Below are positions 25,000 through 33,591 of a stretch of 64,000 nucleotides of DNA, one piece after another. The notes under the pieces were generated by a model, which ran no database searches, was not told the DNA's origin, and saw nothing but the letters and a program-made list of their open reading frames with translations. The position numbers and the translations under genes were made by a program. Origin of the DNA: Oscillospiraceae bacterium (GTDB lineage Bacteria; Bacillota; Clostridia; Oscillospirales; Oscillospiraceae); assembly GCA_022793685.1 (NCBI GenBank), contig JAAWDI010000011.1, positions 62,001 through 126,000 of the forward strand, read 5' to 3'. Every line of letters starts with the position of its first letter. The first letter of the stretch is position 1.

Positions 25000-26958
25000 T
25001 TATGTGCGCTTAAAGCGCTTCTCCAACTGGGCCTTGGTCAGCTCGGTGGCCACCGGCCTGCCGTGGGGACAGTATTTCACCGTGCCGTTGATGACCTCCC
25101 GCGCCACCCGGTACAGCTCCGCCTCTCCGTTCTTTTGGCCGCCCTTGATGGCCGCCTTGCACGACATACTGTGAAGCAGCGCGTCCCGCGCCCCGTCCGG
25201 GTCGGGCCGTCCGCCCTCTGCCAGCTTCCCGCCCAGCTCGCACAGCACCCCTTCCACATCGTCGGCGTCCACGTCAAAGGGAGCCTGCCGTACCAGCAAC
25301 GCGCCGTCGCCAAATGGCTCCACCTCAAACCCAAAGCGCCTCAGCAACTCCTGCTGCTCCAGCAGAGCGGCTCCCTCTTCGGCGGGGGGCGTGAACACCA
25401 GCGGCGTTAAAAGCTGCTGTACCATGGGGGTATAGCCCTCCGCCTTCATGCGGTCGAAGTTCATGCGCTCGTGGGCGGCGTGCTTGTCGATAAGCAACAG
25501 GGTATCTCCCTGCTCCACAAGGATATAGGTGTTGAAGGCCTCGCCCACCACCCGCCACGGCTGGGCCGCTTCGGCGTCCTCCGGAAGCAGGGGCGGCAGC
25601 TCCTGCTGGGGTGCGCGCACAGCCTCCGCCGGGCGGGCTGCCTCTGGGGTGACCTCCTGTATAGCCGATGCAGGCCCGACTTTTTCTGCCTCCGTCTCTT
25701 CCCGATGCACTGCTGCGGCATAGGGAGAACCAGGCCCTGGCTCAAACTTCCCCGGTTGGACTGCGTCCCGAATGGGGAGCGTCGTCCGCCGGGCCGTCCG
25801 CTCTAACAAGGTCTCAGGGCGGCGGGTCTCCTCCGTTCGCTCCGCCCCCTTCGGCTCGGAAAAAACAAGGGAGTCAGGCGTGGGCGGCTCCTTGGGCGCG
25901 AAAGCGCCCGCCTCCTTTGCCGGGGCGGTCGGGGCGGCCCCCGCGTCGCTCAGGACGGACGGGCGGCTGTTCTCACCGTCCAGCGCGCCCATGACCGCGT
26001 AATATACCGCGTCGAAAATGCGGCGCTCGTTGCCGAACTTCACCTCTGTTTTGGCAGGGTGAACGTTTACGTCCACCGCCGTCAGGCGCACCTCTAAAAA
26101 CAGGACGCAGCCGGGGAATTTTCCAACCATCTTCCGGTTGCGGTATGCCTCCTCCAGCGCCGCCGTCATAATGCGGGAACGGACGTGCCGCCCGTTGACA
26201 TAGAAAAACTGGGTGGCGCGGGTGGTACGGCAGCAGGCCGGAATGGAGCAGTAGCCCCGCACCGCCACGTCTTCGCCGCTTCCCACCACCTTGGTGAAGC
26301 CAAGCGCGATATTCCGGCCCAGCACGGCGTACATGGCGCTTTGCAGCTTGCCGTCGCCGGGGGTCAGCAGTTCCTGCTTGCCGTCCCGGATGAATTTGAC
26401 CTTGATTTCAGGGTGAGAGAGCGCAATGCGCTGCACCACCGCCAGCACCGCCGCCCCTTCGGCGGCGTCCCGCTTCATAAATTTCAGCCGGGCGGGGGTG
26501 TTGAAAAACAGGTCACGCACCACGATGGTGGTGCCTTTGGGGCAGCCCACCCGCTCCAGCTTGCCCGGGTCGCCGCCCTCCAGCGTGAGGGAAGCGCCCA
26601 TGGCCACCCCTTCCGGACAGGACATGATTTCAATTCTGGACACCGCCGCGATGGCGGCCAGCGCCTCGCCCCGAAAGCCAAGGGTACCGATGGCCTCCAA
26701 GTCGTGCTCGTCCCTGATTTTGCTGGTGGCATGACGCAGAAAAGCCGTGGGCAGCTCGCCGGCGGTGATGCCGTCGCCTGTGTCCGTCACACGAATGAGC
26801 GTCATGCCGCCGTGATGAATTTCAACTGTAATGGTGTCCGCATGGGCGTCAATGGCGTTTTCCATCAATTCCTTGACCACCGAAGCGGGCCGCTCCACCA
26901 CCTCGCCGGCGGCGATGAGGTCCGCCACATGAGGGGGGAGCTGTGTGATATGAGCCAT
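25000..26958 (-). CDS. mutL: DNA mismatch repair protein MutL
   Basis: 652 residues. N-terminal GHKL ATPase motifs ELMENAIDAHAD, DTGDGI and GFRGEAL; a long variable linker (about 330-450); C-terminal dimerisation domain with a nuclease-type motif DKHAAHERMNFD (491-502) plus SCKAAIKGG and CPHGRPV. The nuclease motif of MutL homologues is DQHA(X)2E(X)4E; here Gln is Lys and the last Glu is Asp, otherwise metal ligands are kept, so nicking activity is likely but not certain. Follows mutS by about 50 bp. Confidence 0.97.
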   Translation of the reverse strand: MAHITQLPPHVADLIAAGEVVERPASVVKELMENAIDAHADTITVEIHHGGMTLIRVTDTGDGITAGELPTAFLRHATSKIRDEHDLEAIGTLGFRGEALAAIAAVSRIEIMSCPEGVAMGASLTLEGGDPGKLERVGCPKGTTIVVRDLFFNTPARLKFMKRDAAEGAAVLAVVQRIALSHPEIKVKFIRDGKQELLTPGDGKLQSAMYAVLGRNIALGFTKVVGSGEDVAVRGYCSIPACCRTTRATQFFYVNGRHVRSRIMTAALEEAYRNRKMVGKFPGCVLFLEVRLTAVDVNVHPAKTEVKFGNERRIFDAVYYAVMGALDGENSRPSVLSDAGAAPTAPAKEAGAFAPKEPPTPDSLVFSEPKGAERTEETRRPETLLERTARRTTLPIRDAVQPGKFEPGPGSPYAAAVHREETEAEKVGPASAIQEVTPEAARPAEAVRAPQQELPPLLPEDAEAAQPWRVVGEAFNTYILVEQGDTLLLIDKHAAHERMNFDRMKAEGYTPMVQQLLTPLVFTPPAEEGAALLEQQELLRRFGFEVEPFGDGALLVRQAPFDVDADDVEGVLCELGGKLAEGGRPDPDGARDALLHSMSCKAAIKGGQKNGEAELYRVAREVINGTVKYCPHGRPVATELTKAQLEKRFKRT

Positions 26959-27009
26959 GACCTGTCTCCTTTCTCTCTATATCACGGCGGCTTTCGCCGC
27001 CGGAGCCGG

Positions 27010-29616
27010 TCACATCAAGATTTCCTGTTCCTCGTCCTCCTCCGGCGCGGTGAGCAGCCGTTGGCGGGCAGAGTACAAAAAGTTCAGCGCCTCTATGGGA
27101 GAAAGGGCCTCCACCTCCGTATTTTTCAACTCCTCCAGCACGGCCCGCTCCGTTTTTCCCGTGACGGCCACCGCCCGCGGCATACGCGCCACAGGGGCGG
27201 GCTGGCCTTGCTCCAATTCCTCCAAAATCGCCCGCGCCCGAACGATAACCGCATCGGGCACGCCCGCCAGCTTGGCCACCTCCACGCCATAGCTCTGGTC
27301 GGCCCCGCCGGGGACGATTTTCCGCAGGAACACCACGCCGTCCTGCCGTTTGCGGGCGGCAATGTTGTAATTCTTCACGCCCTGAAGGGTGTTCTCCAAT
27401 TCTGTCAGCTCGTGATAGTGGGTTGCGAACAAAGTCTTTGCTCCAATCACGCCCGCGCAGTGCTCCAGCACCGCCCGTGCGATGGACATCCCATCATAGG
27501 TGGAGGTGCCGCGGCCAATCTCATCCAAAATCAGCAGGCTGCGGCTGGTGGCGCCCTTCAAAAGCTCCGCCACCTCGCTCATCTCCACCATGAAGGTGGA
27601 CTGCCCCGCCGCAAGGTCGTCGGAGGCGCCCACGCGGGTAAAGATGCGGTCTACCACGCCCACATGGGCGCTCTTGGCCGGTACGAAGCACCCCATCTGC
27701 GCCATGAGCACAATGAGTGCCACCTGCCGCATGTAGGTGGATTTGCCCGCCATATTGGGGCCAGTGATGATGGCGCAAAGATTGTCTCCGCCGTCCATCA
27801 GCGTGTCGTTGGGGACAAAAACCGCGTCTTTGAGCATCCGCTCCACCACCGGATGTCGGCCGCCTTTGATTGCAATTTCAGCACCGGCGTCCACGGTGGG
27901 GCGGCAGAATTCCTGTTCCTCCGCCACATTGGCGAAGTTCACCAGCACATCCAGCTTGGCCACTGCCGCCGCCGCATACTGGATTTCCGTGACCCGTTCC
28001 GCCGTCATCTCCCGCAAAGTACAGAACAGCTCGTATTCAAGGGCAATCAGCCTGTCTTTGGCGGAGAGTATGGTGTGCTCCATGTCCTTTAGTTCTTGCG
28101 TCACATAGCGCTCGCAGTTGGCAAGGGTCTGCTTGCGGATGTAAGTATCCGGCACCAAAGAGTAGTAGGACTTGGACACCTCAAGGTAATAGCCGAACAC
28201 CTTGTTATAGCCCACCTTCAGGCTTTTGATGCCCGTCTTTTCCCGCTCGCGCTGCTCCATCTGCACCACGACGCCCTTGCCGTTCTCTAAAATGTCCCGA
28301 AGCTCGTCCACATCCTTGTGGTAGCCCGCCCGAATGATGCCGCCCTCCTTCACCGCCGCCGGCGGCTCGTCGCAGATGGCGGCGTCCAGCTTCTCCCGCA
28401 GGTCGGGCAGGTCGTAAAGCTGGGAAAAAAGGTCGTTTAGCACCTGCGCCCCTGGTATTTCACTGAGCTGCTCCCGCAGCAGGGGCAGTTTCCCCAGACC
28501 TTGGGAGAGTGCCTGCAAATCCCGTCCTCCGGCGGTGCCGTACACCACCCGACCGATGAGCCGCTGCAGGTCGGTAATCTCCCGCAATAGAATGGTCAAC
28601 TCTCCCCGTTGTACGGGCGCGGCCAGCAGGGCGGCCACCCCGTCCAGCCGCTCATTGATGGCGTCCGCCGACAGCAGGGGATGCTCCATCCACCGCCGCA
28701 GAAGGCGGGAACCCATGGCGGTGCGGGTCTTGTCCAGCACCCACAGCAGGCTGCCCCGCTTTTCCTTGTTACGGAGGGTCTCGGTCAGCTCCAGATTGCG
28801 GCGGGCGGTGATGTCCAGTTCCATGAACTGTCCGGCGGTATAGTAATTGAGGGTGGTCAGGTGGAGGAGGGCGCTCTTTTGGGTGTCGGCGGCATAGCGC
28901 ACCACCGCGCCCGCAGCGGCCAGCAGGGCCTCGCAGCCCTCCGGCAAATTCTCTAGTCCCTCCTTGAACTGCTTGGAGAGGGTCGCCTTGTCCGCGCCCA
29001 TCTCCGCCGCTTGGCAGACGCAGCCCAAGCGTTCTTCCAAAAATGCGCGCATCTTTTCATGCTGCCACGCAGCACGGTTGATGAGCGCCTCCTTGGGGGA
29101 GAAGCGCCCCAGTTCGTTGTAAAGGTGCTCAGCGCCGCCGTCTGCGTCGAAGGTGGTGGCATAGGTTTCGCCGGTGGTAATGTCGGAAAAACAAAGCCCC
29201 CACATCTCGCCGCTTTTGGCAATGGCGCAGATGAAGTTGTTGCGCCCCTCGTCCAGCATGGTCTCGTCAATCACGGTGCCGGGAGTGATGACCCGCGTCA
29301 CCTGGCGGTCCACCAGCCCCTTGGCGGTTGCGGGGTCCTCCATCTGGTCGCACAGGGCCACCTTAAAGCCCTTGGCCATCAGGCGGGAAATATACGCCTG
29401 CACCGAGTGGTACGGCACCCCGCACATGGGTATCTGGTCTTCCTTGGCCTTGTTCCGGTCGCGGGTGGTAAGCGTCAAATCCAGCTCTCTGGCCGCCAGC
29501 TGGGCGTCCTCCTGGAACATCTCGTAAAAGTCCCCCAAACGGAACATTACGATGCAGTCGGGATACTCCTGCTTGACGCGGTAATACTGCTTCATCATTG
29601 GGGTAAGCTCTTTCAC
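27010..29616 (-). CDS. mutS: DNA mismatch repair protein MutS
   Basis: 868 residues, standard MutS1 length. Mismatch-binding Phe-X-Glu motif at Phe30-Tyr31-Glu32 (GDFYEMF), connector and clamp domains, then Walker A GPNMAGKS (619-626), Walker B LLILDEIGRG and ATHYHEL. It recognises mispairs and recruits MutL, encoded immediately downstream. Confidence 0.98.
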   Translation of the reverse strand: MKELTPMMKQYYRVKQEYPDCIVMFRLGDFYEMFQEDAQLAARELDLTLTTRDRNKAKEDQIPMCGVPYHSVQAYISRLMAKGFKVALCDQMEDPATAKGLVDRQVTRVITPGTVIDETMLDEGRNNFICAIAKSGEMWGLCFSDITTGETYATTFDADGGAEHLYNELGRFSPKEALINRAAWQHEKMRAFLEERLGCVCQAAEMGADKATLSKQFKEGLENLPEGCEALLAAAGAVVRYAADTQKSALLHLTTLNYYTAGQFMELDITARRNLELTETLRNKEKRGSLLWVLDKTRTAMGSRLLRRWMEHPLLSADAINERLDGVAALLAAPVQRGELTILLREITDLQRLIGRVVYGTAGGRDLQALSQGLGKLPLLREQLSEIPGAQVLNDLFSQLYDLPDLREKLDAAICDEPPAAVKEGGIIRAGYHKDVDELRDILENGKGVVVQMEQREREKTGIKSLKVGYNKVFGYYLEVSKSYYSLVPDTYIRKQTLANCERYVTQELKDMEHTILSAKDRLIALEYELFCTLREMTAERVTEIQYAAAAVAKLDVLVNFANVAEEQEFCRPTVDAGAEIAIKGGRHPVVERMLKDAVFVPNDTLMDGGDNLCAIITGPNMAGKSTYMRQVALIVLMAQMGCFVPAKSAHVGVVDRIFTRVGASDDLAAGQSTFMVEMSEVAELLKGATSRSLLILDEIGRGTSTYDGMSIARAVLEHCAGVIGAKTLFATHYHELTELENTLQGVKNYNIAARKRQDGVVFLRKIVPGGADQSYGVEVAKLAGVPDAVIVRARAILEELEQGQPAPVARMPRAVAVTGKTERAVLEELKNTEVEALSPIEALNFLYSARQRLLTAPEEDEEQEILM

Positions 29617-29655
29617 TTCGTCCCCCTCCTGTTCTACGCCGTTTCGGCTGTTTCT

Positions 29656-31044
29656 CTATTTCAGTTCCCCGAACAGCGCCCAGGTGGACGCGCCGGTGAT
29701 GCGGGCCATTTGGTATGTGCCGATGGCGGAGGCGTCACCCGTCAGGTGGACGAGCCGCCCGCCTGCGGTGCGGGCCGTCAGGTCGTGCTTGCCGTCGCTG
29801 TCCGCGCCGTCCACCAATACCCGCAGCTCCCTGCCCACATAGGCGGCGTGTTTCTCCGCCGAAATGGCGTTCTGCGCCGCCACCAGCTCATCGAACCACC
29901 TGCTCTTTTCCGCGGCAGGAACGGGGTCGGGCAGCTCCGCTGCCGGTGTGCCGGGACGGGGGGAGTAGAGAAAGGTAAACAGCGCCTCGTACCGCACCTG
30001 TTCAATCAGCCTGAGGGTCTCGCGGAACTCCTCTTCCGTTTCGCCGGGAAAGCCCACGATAATGTCGCTGGTCAGCACAACGTAAGGGATACGGGCGCGA
30101 AGCTGCTCCACCAAATTCAGATAATGCGCGGCGGTGTACCCCCGATTCATGGCTTTCAATATCCGGTCACTGCCCGCCTGTACCGGCAAGTGCAGGTGGG
30201 GGGCCACCTTTTCGCACTGGGCCATGGCGTCAAACAGAGCGGGGGAGGCGTCCTTCGGGTGGCTGGTCATAAAGCGTATCAGGAAGTCCCCCGGCACGCC
30301 GTTCACCTTCCGCAGAAGGGTCGCAAAGTCCATATTTCCAGGCAAGTCCTTCCCATAGGAATTCACATTCTGCCCCAGCAGGGTGATGTCCTTGTACCCC
30401 GCGGCGGCCAGCTCCCCCACCTCACGGAGAACGGCTTCCGGACTGCGGCTGCGCTCCCTGCCCCGAACATGAGGCACGATGCAGTAGGAACAAAAGTTGT
30501 TGCAGCCGTACATGACGGATACCCACGCTTTGGTATCCCCCTGCCGCACCACCGGAATGCCCTCGGCGACGGAGTCCTCATCGTTTGCGTCAAAAAGGCG
30601 CTTGCCGTCGGAAAGCACCTGCTCCAACAGCTCTGGGAACCGCCACAGGGATTGGGGCGGAAAGGTCATATCCACATGGCGGTAGCTGCCCTTTACCTTG
30701 GCCACTACATTCGGCTCGTTCATCATGCACCCGCAGATGCAGATGACCTGCCCCGGATGGCGGCGCTTGCTGTGCACCAGCGCGCCCACGTTGCCCAGCA
30801 CCCGCTGCTCCGCATGGGCGCGGACGGCGCAGGTATTGACGACGATAACGTCCGCCTCGTCCGGTTCTCCGGTAAAGCTGCACCCCATGGCCTGAAGGTA
30901 GCCCCGAATGCGCTCGGAATCGGCCTCGTTCTGCTGGCAGCCGTAGGTATCCACCATGGCCTTCGCACCGCTCCCCAGCTTGGCGGCGATGCGGGCGCAT
31001 GCCGCAAGCTGTGCGTCAATCTGCTCTTTTGTGATTTCAGTCAA
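29656..31044 (-). CDS. miaB: tRNA-2-methylthio-N6-dimethylallyladenosine synthase MiaB
   Basis: 462 residues. N-terminal UPF0004 domain with three cluster cysteines (TYGCQQNEAD, NTCAVR, CGCMMN), radical-SAM core GCNNFCSYC with three Cys, then PHVRGRERSR, and a C-terminal TRAM domain. It adds the methylthio group to i6A37 made by MiaA. Overlaps the end of the dnaC-like gene by 8 nt. Confidence 0.96.
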   Translation of the reverse strand: MTEITKEQIDAQLAACARIAAKLGSGAKAMVDTYGCQQNEADSERIRGYLQAMGCSFTGEPDEADVIVVNTCAVRAHAEQRVLGNVGALVHSKRRHPGQVICICGCMMNEPNVVAKVKGSYRHVDMTFPPQSLWRFPELLEQVLSDGKRLFDANDEDSVAEGIPVVRQGDTKAWVSVMYGCNNFCSYCIVPHVRGRERSRSPEAVLREVGELAAAGYKDITLLGQNVNSYGKDLPGNMDFATLLRKVNGVPGDFLIRFMTSHPKDASPALFDAMAQCEKVAPHLHLPVQAGSDRILKAMNRGYTAAHYLNLVEQLRARIPYVVLTSDIIVGFPGETEEEFRETLRLIEQVRYEALFTFLYSPRPGTPAAELPDPVPAAEKSRWFDELVAAQNAISAEKHAAYVGRELRVLVDGADSDGKHDLTARTAGGRLVHLTGDASAIGTYQMARITGASTWALFGELK

Positions 31045-32038
31045 AGCGTTCTCCCTCTTCCGGCGTCAGGCGGATGTCGTCCCCGTAAAACAGCAGGGTC
31101 TCATACTCCCCCAGCAGGCGGGATGCAATCTGGGGGGAATAGCGCGCCATGATTTCGCCGGTGCTCAGGTTTGTGCTGATAACCGTATGCCTGCCCGCCA
31201 CCAGCCGGTCGTTTATGAGTGTGTAAAGGGCGCTTTGGACAAAGGTTGTGGTCAACTCGCTGCCCAAGTCGTCCAGAATCAGTAAATCACAGGCCAGATA
31301 GCGCCGTGCGGCGGCCTCCGCCTCCTCCGTGCGCTGGAACTTCTGCTCTTCAAAGGCTGCAAAAATGCGAGCCGCCGTATCGTAAACCACCGAAAACCCG
31401 TTCTCCGCCACCGTACGGGCAATGCAGGCGGAAAGAAAGGTCTTGCCCAGTCCGGTGCCGCCGCTGAACAGCAGGCTTCGGACGGAAAAGCGGGGGAACT
31501 TTTTAGCAAAATTCCACGCCATATCCCGAACAAACTCCATATTCTCCTGGGGCGTCTGCTCCATCCCCAGCCAAGGCTCATGGCTATACTTGTCCAGGGA
31601 AAAGGTCTCAAAGCTGGCGTTTCCAAGGGGCAGCATACTGGAGAGCACCTTCACCTGCGCGTCGGCGCACAGCGCCTTCAGGCAGGCGCACATCTCCGAG
31701 CCGACCCACCCCCGGTCTCCGCAGGCGCGGCAAAGGGGCGTTTCATCCAGCGCGTCCTCAGGATAGCCCGCCGCGCCCAGCAGCGCCCGGCGCTCCTGCT
31801 GGAGGGACAGGTTGCTCTCCTTCAGCACCCGAATGCGGGGGCTGGGGTCTTCCCCCCGCTGAAAGGCGGACATGGCCGCCTCCGCCACCGTGCGGCGGAG
31901 CTGTGCGTCAATCTCTTTCAGACGGGGATAGGCAGAATAGAGCCTCTCCCGCCGCGCCTGCTGCTCCTGCTGGTGCTCCTTGCGCTGCCGCTCCAGCTTG
32001 GCGCCGGCCAACCGGATTACCTGTGCATCGTATGCCAA
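31037..32038 (-). CDS. DnaC/DnaI-like helicase loader ATPase
   Basis: 333 residues. N-terminal coiled coil (about 10-90), a zinc-binding Cys cluster (CRACGDRGWVGSEMCAC, about 103-119) as in DnaI, then a AAA+ domain with Walker A SGGTGLGKT (192-200) and Walker B LLILDDLGSE. It loads the replicative helicase; the adjacent DnaD-domain gene is its usual Firmicutes companion. 6-bp gap after dnaD, overlap with miaB. Confidence 0.92.
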   Translation of the reverse strand: MAYDAQVIRLAGAKLERQRKEHQQEQQARRERLYSAYPRLKEIDAQLRRTVAEAAMSAFQRGEDPSPRIRVLKESNLSLQQERRALLGAAGYPEDALDETPLCRACGDRGWVGSEMCACLKALCADAQVKVLSSMLPLGNASFETFSLDKYSHEPWLGMEQTPQENMEFVRDMAWNFAKKFPRFSVRSLLFSGGTGLGKTFLSACIARTVAENGFSVVYDTAARIFAAFEEQKFQRTEEAEAAARRYLACDLLILDDLGSELTTTFVQSALYTLINDRLVAGRHTVISTNLSTGEIMARYSPQIASRLLGEYETLLFYGDDIRLTPEEGERFD

Positions 32039-32044
32039 AGACGG

Positions 32045-33001
32045 TCACCCCTTTTCTTCCTGTTCCTGCCGCATCCTGCGGCGCAGCCGCTCCATGCTGG
32101 CCTTGGCCCGCTCGTCCTGCTCCGGACGGGGCGCTTTCCCGGGGGCCATGCCCGCCGCGCCGCCGGAAGTCCGCCGGGGGCCGTCCCCCGCCTGAATGGC
32201 CGCCACCGTGTGGAGGCCCTTGGCGTGCCAGTTTTTCAGGATAGAGTTCATGTAGGCCCAGTTGAGGGTCTGCTTTTTCAGCACCGTTTTCTCATAGGCA
32301 AGCCGGATAGCTGCGTCTTCAAAGCCCATGGAGTCCCACGCCTCTAAATAGGCCTGCTCCTTTTCCACAGGCGGGCGGGGAGGCAAATCCAGCAGGCGGA
32401 AAAGCTCCTTCTGGCGCTTGTTCATCTCGCTGCGCCGACGAACATAGCCATCCGCCGCCTCCGCCGTGTCCACGCCCAGCCGCCGCCAGAGAAAGGCCTC
32501 CTTCCGGATTTGGGACATGCGGGGCTTTCTGCCCGCGCCGTACTTGCGCTCTGTCTCCTCCACACACCAATTCACCAGCAGCAACACCACCTCGGCGGGC
32601 AGCGCCAGATGGTCGTACACCGTCAGCAGCGCCTTCAAGTCGGCCACCGTCAGCTTGCGGCCCAGCCGCCGCTCCACCTCCGCCGCCAGATGGGGAAACG
32701 CGCCGCCGTTCTCCAGCTCCTGCCGGAGGTCGTCGGCGGTGTAGTCGGGGGGAAGGGCTTCGCCGCTCTGCTCCGGCGCGCTGAGGGGGGCGGTCTCCGC
32801 CTCCTTGGTTACAAGTCCAAGCTCCGCCAGCACAGAGCGGGCTGCGGCCAGGCGGGCCTCCGGCCATTTCCCCACGGGGAAGGAGCCGCGACGCAGAAGA
32901 TGCAGATATAAAAGCGCCGCATCGCCGTCGCCCTTTTGCAGCAGGCGGTCGGCCGCGCCGCTTGTCATGGACAGAATGCCGTCTGGGATATAGTCGGCCA
33001 T
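32045..33001 (-). CDS. DnaD-domain replication initiation protein
   Basis: 318 residues. N-terminal winged-helix-like part, linker, then a DnaD/DnaB-type domain ending in the helix with YMNSILKNWHAKG, close to the YxxxIxxxW signature used for DNA binding, and a charged tail. It acts in primosome assembly with DnaC/DnaI. Start at ATG 32999-33001 with AAGGCGG upstream; a TTG 21 nt earlier is less likely. First gene of the long minus-strand run to divIVA. Confidence 0.9.
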   Translation of the reverse strand: MADYIPDGILSMTSGAADRLLQKGDGDAALLYLHLLRRGSFPVGKWPEARLAAARSVLAELGLVTKEAETAPLSAPEQSGEALPPDYTADDLRQELENGGAFPHLAAEVERRLGRKLTVADLKALLTVYDHLALPAEVVLLLVNWCVEETERKYGAGRKPRMSQIRKEAFLWRRLGVDTAEAADGYVRRRSEMNKRQKELFRLLDLPPRPPVEKEQAYLEAWDSMGFEDAAIRLAYEKTVLKKQTLNWAYMNSILKNWHAKGLHTVAAIQAGDGPRRTSGGAAGMAPGKAPRPEQDERAKASMERLRRRMRQEQEEKG

Positions 33002-33045
33002 ACCGCACCGCCTTTCCGTCAAAATTCAGATAATAATACGTTTAC

Positions 33046-33074
33046 ATTGTACATGAAAATCCTCGCCGCGTAAA
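33046..33074 (-). promoter_or_regulatory. Promoter of the dnaD-dnaC-miaB-mutSL run
   Basis: Minus-strand TTTACG (33069-33074), 17 bp, TACAAT (33046-33051), 45 bp before the dnaD start. Confidence 0.65.
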
Positions 33075-33152
33075 CCCAAAATCCGACACATCCCAAAAAT
33101 GTTTTGTTTCCTGCGAAATTCACAAATATTTTATTTCTAAAGTAGGACGAGG

Positions 33153-33163
33153 TATGCTATAAT
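33153..33163 (+). promoter_or_regulatory. zapA promoter with extended -10
   Basis: TATGC-TATAAT: a perfect -10 (33158-33163) with the TGn extension, 57 bp before zapA. No good -35 is seen 17 bp upstream. Confidence 0.6.
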
Positions 33164-33219
33164 GTGGTTGATATAGAAAAATTCTTCGCGTTCCCAGACA
33201 GACAGAGGAGGGCCGAGTT

Positions 33220-33534
33220 ATGAAAAACAAGATAACCGTTGTCATTGCCGAGCGGGAATACACCCTTGTGGGCGCTGAGGAGGAGGCCTATGTTCAGCAG
33301 GTGGCCGCCCATGTGGACGCCCAGGTGCGTGAAATTATGGAGTCCGCCCACGTCTCTCTGGCCGACGGCGCGGTGCTGGCGGCCATCAATGTGGCGGACG
33401 AGCTGTTTAAAGAGCGGGAGGCCGCCGAGAACCTCCGCCGCCAATTGAAAGAGTATTTGGAGGAGGCCACCAAGCTGAAGCTGGAGCTTTCCGAGGCAAA
33501 GCGGGAAATCTTCAAGCTGCAAAACAGAAAATAA
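33220..33534 (+). CDS. zapA: Cell division protein ZapA
   Basis: 104 residues. N-terminal globular domain (KNKITVVIAEREYTLVG, HVDAQVREIM) and C-terminal coiled coil (about 60-104), the ZapA pattern. It bundles FtsZ protofilaments. ATG with GAGGAGG upstream. Leads a plus-strand run including the mre genes. Confidence 0.9.
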   Translation: MKNKITVVIAEREYTLVGAEEEAYVQQVAAHVDAQVREIMESAHVSLADGAVLAAINVADELFKEREAAENLRRQLKEYLEEATKLKLELSEAKREIFKLQNRK

Positions 33535-33591
33535 GCCGTTTCGCCCCAGACCTTACCGTTTGGGACAAGCGCCCTGTGCAGGAGTTCAACC

